A DNA stretch of 64,000 nucleotides from Pycnopodia helianthoides. Taxonomy: Eukaryota; Echinodermata; Asteroidea; Forcipulatida; Asteriidae. Shown here in pieces: positions 46,498-58,800 of the stretch. The position numbers and the translations under genes were made by a program. The DNA is taken from NCBI GenBank assembly GCA_032158295.1, contig CM063259.1:15274064-15338063 (forward strand). The letters are read 5' to 3'. Every line of letters begins with the position of its first letter. Position 1 is the first letter of the stretch. The notes beneath the pieces were generated by a model. That model searched no databases and had not been told where the DNA came from. It saw only the letters and a list, made by a program, of their open reading frames with translations.

Positions 46498-46715
46498 CCA
46501 CTCTGCTCAAGTCCAACTTTCTGGGTCTTCGTATCTTCGAGCCTAGGTTTGAAATGGAAGTAAAACAAGAAGACAAGCTACACCAAATTACAGGTCTTTT
46601 AAACTGCTAGTAGTCTCTGCTCAAGTCCAACTTTCTAGTCTTTGAGCCTAGGTTTGAATGAAAGTAAAGCAAGACAAGCTACACCAAATCACAGATCTTT
46701 TAAAACGGCTTGTAA
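46498..46715 (+). repeat. Two-copy tandem duplication, about 115-bp period
   Basis: CTCTGCTCAAGTCCAACTTT, GAGCCTAGGTTTGAA and GACAAGCTACACCAAAT recur in both units. The 46320-46610 ORF covers the first unit and is not protein-like. Confidence 0.85.
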
Positions 46716-46899
46716 TCTTGATCTGGTATGACTGTCTTGCAGTATTTTTCCCATCGGTCCCATCCATGACTAAGCGTTAAACACTACCCTTGTAATAGAA
46801 ACATTTTGCCACACATCTTAGTACTGTACATGACAGCAACATAATCTTGGCTTTAAGATTGCAGTATCACCTTGTTTGCGTCTCTCCCTCTCCAAGATT

Positions 46900-47380
46900 G
46901 ACTCTTTAACCCGGGCATGTCATGCGTCGTTACGCTCCTCGTTCACATTGCGTTGGTAAAGGGAACCATATTGATTTGGCAGTGGTTGCCGTCGGCGTAT
47001 ATATATATATGTATATCCAATAAGATAATTATCATGCTCTCATGAAAGGAGTTAAGAGTGCCTGATAGATGGTTCCCATACAACCCCGGTCATTGTTACT
47101 AAAAGTGTCATCCATCGAGCAAGGAGACCAGTCTCGGCATCTGGATATTCCATTTTCGGGGCCAACCGCCCCCTGTGTGTATACATCAACTTGCTTATTC
47201 TTTATCGTCAGTTCGGCATTTCTCACCGTGTCCCCCGCCATGGCTTTTCCAGATGGTAGGACATACCCCCTGGCAAGTTGTGTTCCCGCTGAGGGTTTCG
47301 ACTACCACAACGTGGAGGGGGGCAGCGCTACGATCGCACTGATGAGCTGTGACGATATCCAAGGAGAATGGCCCCTCTGA
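46900..47380. promoter_or_regulatory. Candidate non-coding island pair
   Basis: Two CpG-containing unique segments (46905-47000 and 47065-47380) around a short (TA)n at 46999-47011. The second has CGGTCATTGTTACTAAAAG, a SOX-type CATTGTT core. Overlapping ORFs on both strands have no domain. Texture-based. Confidence 0.3.
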
Positions 47381-48356
47381 AAGCACAAAAATGTAGGTGT
47401 GTATAAGCAACCGCCATTGAAGCCCCCATTTTTTTTTTTTGAAAGCCATGGGGTGTAAGTCATTGCTCTCCTATTCTGCCCCCGTGTCATACCCCGGGCC
47501 ACGAGAGTATGTTTAAGAACCCCCTTTCTTCTCGCCGCGCCTTTGTGGAGAAAGTTTGACTTCGCCCAGGCCTGGTGAGGGGGTCCACTTTGTGTCATTT
47601 GTCTCTGTCACTAAGAGTAAAGAGCGCATTCTTTAAGACATGGATGGGTTTAAACTTAGCCTCAGTTGTTCTTCTGTAACTCCGGGCGATTTTTTTTTTT
47701 GGTAGTTCTGCGGGTATAGGGTCATCCACATCTGAACTCTGTTTTTATCGTCTTGGCATGGAAACTTAGCAGTTTGTCATCGATGGGTGATCGGGACGGG
47801 GGGGCACATTGTGTTTATCAGAGATAAACGAACAATGTGTTTGCTGAGAGTAGTTTTGGGAACCAGGGTACGACCCTCGTGAACTCGTGATAGAAAGTTT
47901 GGTGGATCCATCAGCAGACGTTTTGTTCAGCAGGGGGGGGGGGGGAATTCACCTTGGCATTAGGCTTTAGTCTGTATATACTAGATGGCCTTTACTAGTC
48001 TCATGCTCAAGGGTTTGCTAATCATCGGTGTATACTTCTTGTTTGGATTCAAGGAAGGAAGGGAGGTGTCATGAAGGTCAACCCTCTATTTTGGAGTCAA
48101 ATACAGTGAAATTGTAAACACTGTTTTCAGTAGAAAATGGTCATTATCAGTTTTTACCCCCAATCTTTCCTAAATCCACAGAAATGTTGCGTAAAAATCG
48201 CGCTTTACAAATGACGTAAGCATTTTGTCTGTTAGTGGTATTGCCATAGTTTGGATGTAAGGTGCGTTTGTTGAAAACCATAAGATGGAAGTGAATTTAT
48301 TCTTTCCGATTTTATTCGTTTTTAATTTTGTGCCTTGTCTGTTAGTCGCAACACTG
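47381..48356. other. Non-coding stretch with T and G runs
   Basis: T runs near 47430 and 47690 and a 14-bp G run near 47933-47946. Nothing recognised. Confidence 0.35.
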
Positions 48357-48480
48357 GTGTACTTGGGCTAGGCACTTTATCATGGCACTTGTCTCCACCC
48401 AGGAGTACAAATGGGTTCGGGCGAGAGCTGGGGATTAATCTGGGGTGGACTGGCACCCTGTACAGGGGGAATAGAAACAT
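48357..48480 (+). mobile_element. Probable SINE body fragment without tRNA head
   Basis: TTGGGCTAGGCACTTTATCA, TCTCCACCCAGGAGTACAAA and TGGCACCCTGTACAGGGG resemble the middle of tRNA-SINEs. There is no box A or B. Confidence 0.5.
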
Positions 48481-49910
48481 TCTCAGTTGTTTATTGCCAA
48501 GGAAACTGGATACAAACGCTGGCCAATCTGTCGTTTTGGCTCTGGACAGACTTTATTATACTAAAACAAAACATGACAGCTGTGAACTTTTTTATTTTTT
48601 CATGACAAGGATAATTAATTTGATGTAATTTTTGCAGGCTGGTCGTTTAGTGGTTTTTATTTGAAAACTTTTCAACAAACCAATGATGAATTTATAGACA
48701 GAAATTGCTCGGAAAGTAATGTTATATTAATAACCTATAAATAAAAATATTCACACAGTGTCTCAAAGTGCCTAACAAAGAAAATTAATACAAAATACAG
48801 AAATTACAAGTAACCAAAACATTGCCTTGGTGCTATAAGGTAGTTAATTGCAGTTTCATATCCATAATGATCGAAAGGTCGTTAAATGAGAAACACAAAG
48901 GAAAAAAATGAAAAAATAAATCAAAACCTAGAAATAAGTATTTTACTTGGAAAATGAATGTTTTTTTGCCAAAAAATACTTTGGAGACCACACTGGATCA
49001 ATAAACTCTATTTACCAGGAGCTCCAAAATAAGCATATAAGCATTTTTCATGAAATCCATACAAACTGCACTAGTGATCTTGTTATAGTCCTAAGCCCAC
49101 CAAAAGGAAGTATTTAGATGCAAGAAAGCAGCATAAACAACTGTGGACTGCGGAGATTTCTGGTTTTCAGTCTTGGAAGAGAGCTGTTTTAAGCTCCCTT
49201 CTCCTGCAAAAATCTTATCCATCTCCTTTCTCACTCTCTCTCTGCAGTCAGTGTCTTCCTTTATATGTCATCTCAAAGTGTTGTTTCATTTCTCCTTCTT
49301 ATTCAAGAAGAAATCTTGAGAATCATTCAAGACTATTCCCCAGTGATCCAACCCTTATCCTCACTACCCAAATAGATGAATCAGAATTTACAAATTGGAT
49401 AACGGTCACCGCAACTGAGAAAAAAAAGTGGGGGGGGGGGGAACAAAAATAAAGCGAGCTGGGGGTCTTGGGCGCCCGTCCTCATTCTTCCATCTGTGGA
49501 GGGATTGCCTGAGGCGTCGAACAATCATGGATGAAGTGCTGATTGTATTAAACATCTTCATCGCCATGACGATGATTAATGATGACTGTAGATTTATGAA
49601 TGATCGAAGGATGGGTTGATGGTGGGGGTGGGGGTGTTAAGCTTTAAAAATGAGCAAATCTATGTCTTTTTTCTTTTTCCGGATGTTTTTCACAGGGAAC
49701 AGTTGATTGAATTTTGGCTGGGTCGCACTTGCAGCAATCCGTGTTTTGAAAACAAACGGGATTCCTCCGAATGTAATTTGTTTTTGGAAGAATCAAGTCA
49801 TCAAACCTTTTTTCGAGTTTTCAAGAAACACGTCATGATATCATCGGGTAAATCATGAGTAGCTGATCAAGAAAGGGTAACGCTTACTTCTTATAATATT
49901 AGGTATTTAA
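48481..49910. other. Non-coding stretch without recognised features
   Basis: AT-rich to 49100, pyrimidine-rich near 49220, G run at 49431-49441. No genes. Confidence 0.35.
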
Positions 49911-50294
49911 AGGACATTACAGAATTGGTGAGAAAAAAACTTGTTAGTTATACTTTTGATCACAGATTTACATAAAACTTACACGATCTAATGATGATGA
50001 TAGTAGAAAACATCCCTTGAAATATTTTTGTCGGAATAGTCATATTTGATGAGAAATGAATAAACTAATTTTCCGATTGGAGTTTATCGCTCAGTGAGCG
50101 TTTTATTCATTTGTTGAATCTATATGATTTCATGCAAATGTGTAATTGGTTTTTCACTATTTTCTCGTGACCCAGATGGCCAATCGATCTCAAACTTCTA
50201 CAGGTTTGTCAGTTTATGTATATGGTGGATTACATAAAGTGCTTACACTGCCAGCAACTGTTTTGTTAGCAAAAACCAATTCTGTAATGTTCCT
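49911..50294. mobile_element. TTAA-flanked miniature element, family D, full copy
   Basis: 384 bp with ends AGGACATTACAGAATTGGT and ACCAATTCTGTAATGTTCCT, inverted repeats differing by a single inserted base. TTAA lies on both sides (49907-49910 and 50295-50298). Its 3' half is related to family B (CTACAGGTTTGTCAGTTTATG). A small hairpin CGCTCA-G-TGAGCG lies inside. Kolobok-like by target and AGG/CCT ends. Confidence 0.92.
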
Positions 50295-52592
50295 TTAAAA
50301 CACAACTGTTACACAAGCTTTTCCTGACACTAGGGGAAAGACCAGGGTAGGGAGGTGACTCTTGCAAATCCTTCACGACAGAATTCACCACAAATTACTT
50401 ACGGAACCAGGCATGATATCCTTCCTACTCAAAGCTGGAAATCTACTCTGCGGTAGTAGAACAAATGGCAAGGCAAGTTCTCTAAAGAACAAAATCTACA
50501 CAGCAGTGTAGATAATTATACACATGGTGTTACCGCAAACCGAATATACATTGATGCCTCAAAAACCATATATACTTCAAGCTGAATTCCGATTTTGTTG
50601 TTGGAAAAAAATCTGGAAAACTGTGATTGAATTGCCTGAAAAGTCTAATAAAGCCTGTACCATTATGAACAAGTAGGCCAGCCCTTGTACTCAAAATAGT
50701 CTTCCTACTTTTTTTCCCAAGGACCAATTATCATGTGTGCTGAGAACCCTCTCACCCCTCTTGCCCCACCCTCATACTGTCCCCTCAAATGAGACCCCCT
50801 CCCCAATGCACAAATGAATGGTTCAATACATTAAATAGCCCCCTCCCCCTTTAAAGTATGTCTTTGCCCCCCCCCCCCAAAAAAAAAATAATAAAAATAA
50901 ATAATAATAATAATCAATTGAAAATTCTGGTGGTGCCACTGCATTTTGTGCCTGTATTGGTGATTTTGGTGTGGAGCGTTTCATCGGCTATCAGACCTTT
51001 GTTCCGATTCCACAAACATCACATTGTTCACCATTTCCTTGGACGCTTGTTGCTAATGTGTCTTTGTAGTACCACAATGGGATATTGTGATTGCTTGTCA
51101 GATGATTAGAATTCATGCTATTGGTCGACCCTGTCCTTTATTGGGCTATAACTGAAGCTCATTTATGGGTAGATTGATGTGTCTGTCATGTAAAATCAAA
51201 CGAGACATGTGTCAACTTGGAAACAATGTCTCGCTGAGTGGCTCCGGATGTTTCAAATGTTATTTTCTCAACTCAAAACAGAATAACAAACGTATAATGA
51301 GGTGGTTTTTTTTCAAAAATTTGTAAATAAGTGTTTTATGAGGTGTTCTTTCGAAAAATGTGTACATCACATAACTCTCTTGGAAAAATAATCAGTCAAG
51401 TAAATTGTGACGACATAATTTAGTCTGCTGTCAAAACCTTACCATGACTCAGGGGGGCTCTAGAAATGAACTCAATTTATATTCACACTTCCTTGACATA
51501 AAAAAACAAAATGTTTAGTTGTGTGACACAATCGGCGTAAGACTCGACAAAACAGAGTCATTCATCGTGAAAATCAAAATAAAAAACATGCTTGAGAGGA
51601 TTTTGAGTGGGATCATCGGGGGATTAAATAGAGCATAAGGAGTTTAGCTTATTCTGAAGTGTAGCATAGAAAACAGAAAATAGCCAGGAGAGAAAGACGT
51701 TTTGTTGTTGTCGAGGTATTTGCGAGCCAACTTGAATAAGTTGGTTAATAATTATGTGGGAATTAAATCCCTAATACCCTCCTCACCTTTTTGCATTGTG
51801 TCCAAAATACACTTGGGGCTGAAATCCACCTCGGCCCTTTGTGCATAAACTACAAAATATTCAACGGTTTAATACGAATGTGTGTGGTGTTTAGGTTGGG
51901 CTGGCATTTGTAATAATAGCTTTTAGTAGAAAATGAACTTTCCAATGATGTCAAAAACATGGAGTGCAACTTTCTGTTGAATGTTTAATGTGCAAAAGCC
52001 AGAGTAAACTCAGCAACTAACGGAAAAGCACTGTGCACTAATGCTAAAAATATACTCTAAGTGCTCGGATCTCAGACTATGTGTCAATTTTCACTAAGGT
52101 ACTCGCGCGTACTAATGTGCGCGCGCGTACATTAGTACACGTTTTATTTTTAGTCACGTGCTCTGAGTATTACTAGTGGGGTTTGGGGAGTTGCTGATGT
52201 GATGATTGCATAAGTGGTGGAATGTTTGTCTGACAGCCGGGTTTTATGAGCAAAAGTTACGCCATTAATGCGGAATGTTGTTGTTTAAAAAATTATAAAA
52301 AATTTGAAAAACATAACAAGAAATTGTGAACCAATAGCTTGTTAGAAGTGCTAATATTAGTGGTCTTGTGACAGTTATTGACAGTCACTTTCATACAGAC
52401 AGCTTACATGGGGTCATAATCATAGTTTAGTCTAACACTCTTTTCATTTGAGAGTCTTCAGCAGTCAAAGAGGCGCATGCACACGTACAGTCCGTCTCAG
52501 ATTTGAATGTTGGTATGGTGATAAAGCAGAGTTTGAATCGAATCGAGTGACTTCAGCTATGGCTATTGAAGACTAGGATTTTTCTGTGATCT
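50295..52592. other. Non-coding stretch, starting with the shared family D flank
   Basis: 50295-50362 repeats 32976-33042. Further on are poly-C/poly-A near 50868-50890, then unique DNA. The 52109 palindrome is listed separately. No genes. Confidence 0.4.
52109..52138. repeat. 30-bp near-palindrome with CGCGCG core
   Basis: GTACTAATGT, then GCGCGCGCG, then TACATTAGTAC, palindromic except for one mismatched pair. The alternating purine-pyrimidine core favours Z-DNA or cruciform extrusion. CGCGCGTACT also repeats directly before it. Confidence 0.9.
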
Positions 52593-52779
52593 GGGCCCAA
52601 TTTCATAGAGCTGCTTAAGCATAAAAAGTAGCACAATAGAATTATGCTTACCAGAGTAAGGTTACCAGTCAAAATACCATGTCACGTGTACAATCTGTGA
52701 CTGGTGGCCTGCTTATTTTTGCTAAGCAGAAAATTATTAAGCCATACTTGTTGCTTAAGCTGCTTTTGAAATTGGTCCC
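52593..52779 (+). mobile_element. Family E miniature element, first of an inverted pair
   Basis: Ends GGGCCCAATTTCATAGAGC and GAAATTGGTCCC are imperfect inverted repeats that continue into GCTGCTTAAGCA. Interior AAGGTTACCAGTCAAAATACC and TGCTAAGCAGAAAATTATT. Confidence 0.8.
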
Positions 52780-52802
52780 TGGCCTCGGGACTACCCAAGC
52801 CT

Positions 52803-52995
52803 GGGCCCAATTTCATAGAGCTGCTTAAGCACAAAATATTGCTTAACAATTGCCTGCTAAGCAGAAACGAGCCGGATACCAGTGAAAAATCGTACTTGTG
52901 GTATGGTAGTTTTGCTGGTAACCTTATTCTGGTGAGCATAATTTTGTTGTGCTTAGCTCCTTTTTGTGCTTAAGCAGCTCTATGAAACTTGGCCC
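52803..52995 (-). mobile_element. Family E miniature element, second of an inverted pair
   Basis: Ends GGGCCCAATTTCATAGAGC and GCTCTATGAAACTTGGCCC. The interior is the reverse of the preceding copy (CTGGTAACCTTATTCTGGTG). 23 bp separate the two copies. Confidence 0.8.
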
Positions 52996-54049
52996 TGCAG
53001 GTCAGACACATCGTTATTATTTTGATTGATTGATTGATTTATTTGACAGTCTTGAGCATGTATGATAATAAATGGCAGTTAGATGCCTACCATCAACATC
53101 TCTTATCCCAAACTGGAAATGGCAGTCACACCCATAATATGTCAGCCATTGTTGACAGTTATTGACGGTCATTATAACAGTCAAAGTCATACAGATAACA
53201 TTGACCACCTGACAAACTCTTAAATTGAAATCCCCTCTAGTCTAGCCCCTCACAGGCATCCCCCCCCCACCAGACCAAACCCCCACCGGGACTACTATTG
53301 TTGTTCATTGGTTGGTATACACTCACTATGGTTGATTTGAGGGTTATTGTCTCCGTACAATCAACTGAAAGCCGACCAACAGGTAGTGTGTTCAGCAACG
53401 CATTCATCAGAGCGGCGTGGTAACAAAACAAAACCCACCGGCCCGTGATGAATTCGAAGGGAAGGCTATATTCAATATGATTTCTGTCTCCATTCAGTCA
53501 CACATTTATGATTTCTATTTGTTTTGAATAGGCAGGGCTGTGGTTTATAAAGAAAACGCCCATAATATTTATTATTCCAATTTAAAGGAATTGTCCGTAG
53601 GTTGATTCAGAATGTGTTTATGTCCTTTCCAAACTGAATAGTATAAAAAAAAATTATGTAAAACCAGTTACAGGTTCACTACACTATTGTATTTTTTTAG
53701 TTGGGTTGACATGTTCTCTGTATACCTTTTAACAATAAGTGTACCAATTCAGGAACCAGACTGTTCCCTCTCAGCCTCACTTTGGTTATACATTGCTTCA
53801 AATGAGAAAACAATTGGTTGCTGGAAGATCAATTATGCCCGCTCAATTACTCTGCAGAAACTTTTTTTTTTGAAAAATTTAATTTATCCCATATTTTCTT
53901 CGGTTGAAGAAGTTTCTTTTAGAAGTCAGTGATTTCTACCTCCCATGTTGTTTGTACCATGTTTAGAAGAAGTATAGTTTTTGCTTTAGAGACAAATTAC
54001 AGGGTTGGTAGGCCTAATCACCCAAAGACAAGTTGATTAGTTTAAACCT
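52996..54049. other. Non-coding stretch
   Basis: (TGAT)n at 53024-53040, then unique DNA. No genes. Confidence 0.35.
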
Positions 54050-54147
54050 AAATGGGTACTAGGTACTAAGCCAAAATGGGTACTAGGTACTAAGCCAAGA
54101 TGGGTACTAGGTACTAAGCCAAGATGGGTACTAGGTACTGAGCCAAG
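54050..54147 (+). repeat. 24-bp tandem array, four copies
   Basis: Unit ATGGGTACTAGGTACTAAGC, starting at 54052, 54076, 54100 and 54124. Confidence 0.95.
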
Positions 54148-54234
54148 ATGTCAACTGTAAATATGGTATTGAACTACACCCTCGGAACATTTGCTAAGAT
54201 ACCCTCAACTGGAGCAACCATGCTTATTATTCAT

Positions 54235-54355
54235 GGAATTTTGGGTTGGACAAATTGACTAGAGCAGCTTGTACCGCTCTCGCTCTAGTAAATTTGTCTT
54301 TGTCTAACCCCAAATTATTGAAAATTTTACTTGTCAGTTTCCCTTGTGGCTTATT
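54235..54355. mobile_element. Family F element, diverged copy
   Basis: GGACAAATTGACTAGAGC and GCTCTAGTAAATTTGTC face each other with a shortened centre lacking intact box B. The right flank GTCAGTTTCCCTTGTGG is the reverse of the left flank of the copy at 29870. Confidence 0.75.
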
Positions 54356-55442
54356 ACTTCTTCTTATTAATGATAACGCTTAGTATTAATGATGTTGGTT
54401 TTGGCTAAACCATGTTTAGCCTATGTCCGAACATGATAAGAAGAAGTATCAAGCTCATACCAGCAGTACCGATCCTCCAGATCCTCTGAAACACTCTCAA
54501 AAGTCAAGAAAATAGCATTAATTTGGAGATTCTAAAAATGTATGGATATAAAAAAAAGTTTTTAAAACTACTTTTCTATTTACACACAGATAATGTATTT
54601 GTTTTTACATCCACGTCAGTAACAAAAGTTAATGACATAACAAGAGCACTGAGAAGGGGCTTGTTTAAGAAAATTTGGGGGCAAACTGAAACTAGTTTAA
54701 ATTGGGCAAAAGTGCCCCCCCCCTAGAAAAAAATTGTTTACCCCCTTGTGTCGACCCCTTTTTTTGCCCTAGTTTCGTAGCTTCAATGCAAACTGTAATC
54801 ATGTCCCTGTCCTGTGAACCAAACACAATAATCTGAACTTTAATATCTCAGCCCATGTTTCGCTTGAGAAGTCGAAACATCAGTTCAGGTTGATTTACTT
54901 TTATGAGTAGCAGTTCACTGTCAGGGAATTATTGTTAACCTATACTATGATTTGCAAACTATGTGGTTCCTATAATTAACAAAGTGGGTTAAGCTGCCAG
55001 GATTTGGGATAAAACTAAAACTTTGTATTGACGAGATGAAAAGATCCAGAGTAAAAAATGAAATAAATCAGAATTAGTTCTATAATAACAAAACCATTAA
55101 GGACAATTATTGTAGTATAAATGCTGTTGTATGAGTGATACAGTAAACAAATATTGGATACTGTCGAGGGCAATTATGTTGCACAATATAATCACCAAGT
55201 GAAATCTTGACTATTCGCAGAGTAAAATGGAAAAGACAGATTTCACAGACTGATTATATTCTGCAACAATGCTGAAAAGAAATGGTTTTAAAACTTGTTT
55301 TATATAACTCGCACATAGATCATTGTCATTTCACACAAAAAAACACAATAATAGACAAGGAAACTCTTACACCCCACATTCTGAAAATTCTTGTAGACAC
55401 CAACATTGTTCCACAGTGACACGAACTTGCATCGTTTGTCTT
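54356..55442. other. Non-coding stretch without recognised features
   Basis: AT-rich unique DNA; nothing supported. Confidence 0.35.
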
Positions 55443-55615
55443 GGGTTCAGTCTTGGCTCAGTCCCGGGCTCAGTCTTGGCTCAGTCCCGGGCTCAGTCCC
55501 GGGCTCAGTCCCGGGCTCAGTCCCGGGCTCAGTCCCGGGCTCAGTACCGGGCTCAGTCTTGGGCTCAGTCCCGGGCTCAGTCCCGGGCTCAGTCCCGGGC
55601 TCAGTCCCGGGCTCA
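55443..55615 (+). repeat. 12-bp minisatellite, about 14 copies
   Basis: Unit GGGCTCAGTCCC with TCTTGG and TACCGG variants. Because the unit is a multiple of three, it opens two plus frames (GSVP and AQSR repeats) that are artefacts. Every unit junction creates the palindrome CCCGGG. Confidence 0.95.
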
Positions 55616-55789
55616 TCTAGGACCCAATGTCATGTTGCTTACCTCAGAGCTCTGTGTTTTCTGACCCACAGAATTACACACTTTGCAAGTTTACAAGGCA
55701 CTGTAGCCCAGATTTCTGCAATAAGCATCCCTCAGTAATTTGGCTCAGGTTCATGGCTATGACCATAAGCTCTTTTAAGCCGTTTTCAT

Positions 55790-56046
55790 ACTAGACTTGC
55801 GGACAAGTCATTCAATGTTTGTCTTGGTGATAGCGTAATGGCTCCCCCCGCAAATCTCTCGCGATACTGCTGCACTCTCACAAGACTGCTGGCTCCAGAC
55901 TATTGCATGGGGCTGAAGTCATGCGAGCAATAGTCTCGCAGGAGCCAGCAGTCTTGCAAGATCAGCACTGGTATCGCAAGATTTGTGGGGACAGCCGATA
56001 CACTATCAATATGACAAACATGTAACAACGTGTCTACAAGTCTATT
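55790..56046. mobile_element. Foldback element with long imperfect arms
   Basis: Left arm about 55790-55906 and right arm about 55927-56046 around a 20-bp spacer. The innermost parts are nearly exact (AAGACTGCTGGCTCC against GGAGCCAGCAGTCTT). Outer parts pair with gaps (CTAGACTTG, AATGTTTGTC, AAATCT..CGCGATAC). No coding capacity and no clear target duplication. Confidence 0.85.
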
Positions 56047-57810
56047 TCCTGCCCCCAAGTCCATTTCCATACTAGACACATGTTTTACAGGCCATTTTTT
56101 GTTTTGACATTTAGTTGGCCTTTTCACATTTTAATTATTCAATGTAAAAGTCCACAGAAGTAGCTCCTTTTCCAGGAAATACAGACCGAGGTTTTAGCCA
56201 GGACTTGGTGATCAGTCCTCACTTTGTTTTTGTTTTTGACGGTTTATGTGTTTTACTTCTGGATGCCTGTTTACAGTTTTGTAAAGGTATTTTTTAGGTT
56301 TCTTATTGTCAGAGTGCTTTGTTGCTTTGTAATGATTCATTGATAGTTAGTATAAATCGGTTGGGTTTGTGCAGTCATTGACTGGTAATAATACTCTATT
56401 TTTGAGGGATTTGAATAACCTTGTTTACAGGGGTGTGTCGTTTGTTATGAGCTGAAGTTTCCATTTTAGAATGAGGGGATTATTGGCTAAGAACGTTTTA
56501 TCAAAGACAGCAATGACGTGAAAGGTGTTTCCACCTCAAATGCAGTGATTTGAAGAAATTATGTCAAAAGTGTGGACAATAGTTGTATGCAGTGGTCCAT
56601 GCACAGTATAGAATCAATAGCAGACAATAATGTTGTTTTTGTGACAACTGTTGAATGGTACACTGTTGTTTGTTGTTGAGTATTCCTTTATTTGAAACCG
56701 CTAATAAAAACATGATCTTCCCTCTGAAGTTGCCTTGTATGGATAACTTTTGGGTAATGCTAATCAGTTTCACTTTTAAATGTCAGCAATTTGGGTGAAT
56801 TTGAGGGTTTTTTTCTACAAACTGAATCTCGTTGGAGCTCCTTGCCTGGTGCATGTTTCCCTCCATCCTACAATCTAGACTGTTTTAAGAGGAATAGCAA
56901 TTCCTACCTTCAGCTCCCCTGAGTTACTTTTATCTTTCATGTTTTTTCTTCTTCTTGCAGCCCCCTTTACCAAGAGTGGTTTTAAGTTTGTTTAGGGCAA
57001 ACTTGCAAAAACAAATAATCAAAATACAAAAATTAAAAAGCAAAAAAACTGCCACAAATCTAGTGAAATAGTTGCTCTTGCTATCAAGCAAAATTAAGGC
57101 GTGTTTTACTTTGCTTTTTCCTGCTTGGTCCCAGATAACTTTTAAAGCAATTCTTTGAAACATCTTCTTCTCAGCTGGTTTGCAACCTGATTTAACATTG
57201 TGCTTGATTCGGTTCTGGATCATCTATTTTGTTAATTGAAAAGGAAGGGCTTTTAATCTTGGTCAAGGCAGTTTTTTGTACTATGGGATGGGTCATTTAC
57301 CAAATAAACGCCTCGTTTATAAATCTGAAAGTATGATAACCTTTCAATTAGAATAAAAAAAACTGTATCCTTCTAGAAGAGTTAATCACAAACTTCATTT
57401 GTGTGATTAAATTAACCTACTTGCTGGTGTAAAACGTTTACCTTGCATTCTAAAGAAAGCCGTCCGGTTTTATTTTATCAAATTGTCAAAGATTTACCGC
57501 CAATGGCCACCGACACAATAAACTAAGTTACCCATCCGTAATGAAAAACACCTTTTTGGGGGTGTTCAAAAGTGTTGCCAGTAAACAACCATTTGACCAA
57601 ATATTGTAGTAAGAATTGTCCAGGTTTGACCATGGTTTATATTTGTCGGTCTTTGATGGCATGTAATCAATTTCTTTTTTTCTTATAATAAAGATGATAT
57701 GATAGGCGTTTTATAGGAGTTTCATCTTCCGGAACAGTGGGTGAAAATATTAATAGTTCTTTGTCCATTGGGTTGGTTTGGACAAGTTGAAAGTTACAAA
57801 TTATATGAAA
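56047..57810. other. Non-coding stretch
   Basis: A strong acceptor-like tract TTCTTCTTCTTGCAG ends at 56960 but opens only a Lys-rich low-complexity frame. No genes recognised. Confidence 0.35.
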
Positions 57811-57891
57811 TGTGTGTGTGTGTGTGTGTGTGGGGGGGGGGGGGTCATCAGACTCTTTTCTTTTTTTTTCTTCGCGGGGGGGGGGGGGGGG
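57811..57891 (+). repeat. (TG)n and two G tracts
   Basis: (TG)n at 57811-57831, G run 57832-57844 and G run 57876-57891. Likely length-unstable. Confidence 0.9.
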
Positions 57892-58329
57892 AAGAATATC
57901 GGATTTCCAGTACGTAAGCACGGCAAGTTGATTACACTTAACATCAATGGTAGTGTGGTGAGTGGTTTGTCTAGCTGCATTTGTGGCAAGACAAAATAAG
58001 ATAGAGATATAATGGCCCAGCTGCTAAAATTCAATCAATGTTGCACTCGGTTTCAGTGTATGGGTGTGCGTGTGAGTGGGTGGGGGTGTGTGTTGTCAGT
58101 ACAAAACATTTGTTTGGTTGTGTACGTACGGATTATTATAAGAGAGGTAAGACATTTTGGCATTTTCAAGTTCGTGCCTAACAGGAGAGCTATTTTTTAG
58201 GAGATACATGGTTTTCGCACTGACACAACGAATTATAAGCTGCAGACTGTTGTTTCATTTATTTTGTCTTGGGAAGAAAAACATCCCGGCACGTTGAAAT
58301 GATTTTAAGAAAAATATTATCATCAGTTA
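57892..58329. other. Non-coding stretch without recognised features
   Basis: Unique sequence; GAGAG|GTAAGA at 58147 is donor-like but no exon is supported. Confidence 0.3.
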
Positions 58330-58800
58330 TTTTAATTCCATGGGTGGTGGATTTTTGGCGGATAAACACATTCCTAGCAACAACGGGTTGATTCAGCCTA
58401 TGAATTTTAGCGCTGTGACTATTCTTAACCGTAACAAAGCTACACACAAGGCATGTAATCAGCTTCAACCAAAACTAACCAGGTTACTCGCCGAAACAAT
58501 ACGACCTCCCACGGACAACTTTGGCTCTCTTTTCATCCGGATAAAGAATAATCTTGACTCAGCGGTTTTTTTCTTCTCCGCCCATTCACAGTGAAAAATA
58601 CCTGTAAACAAAAAAATTTAAACCAGGGGCTGTTCCCATTGAATCGTGTGACTGACGATGCATTGACTTTTAGACGTTTCACAATTGGTTATTTGACGAT
58701 TATACCATTTCAAACGTTACGGCTCACCGGCCATGGGAACAACATCTTTGTCTTTTTCCACCAAAGAAAAGAGAAAACGCAACTTGTCGCACCTGTTTAA
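58330..58800. promoter_or_regulatory. Candidate conserved non-coding island
   Basis: Long unique CpG-containing block with GGCGGATAAACACATTCC, GAAACAATACGACC, CCGGATAAAGAATAATC and CACAATTGGTTATTTGACG. Several ACAAT SOX-like and forkhead-like cores. Texture-based, but one of the better candidates. Confidence 0.35.

Noticed and set aside
55323..55738. Two overlapping 110-codon frames with GSVP or AQSR repeats
   Set aside because: Produced by a 12-bp tandem array whose period is a multiple of three.
56961..57071. Coding exon after the strong acceptor tract at 56960
   Set aside because: The frame is Lys/Gln-rich low complexity and stops within 37 codons. No family recognised.
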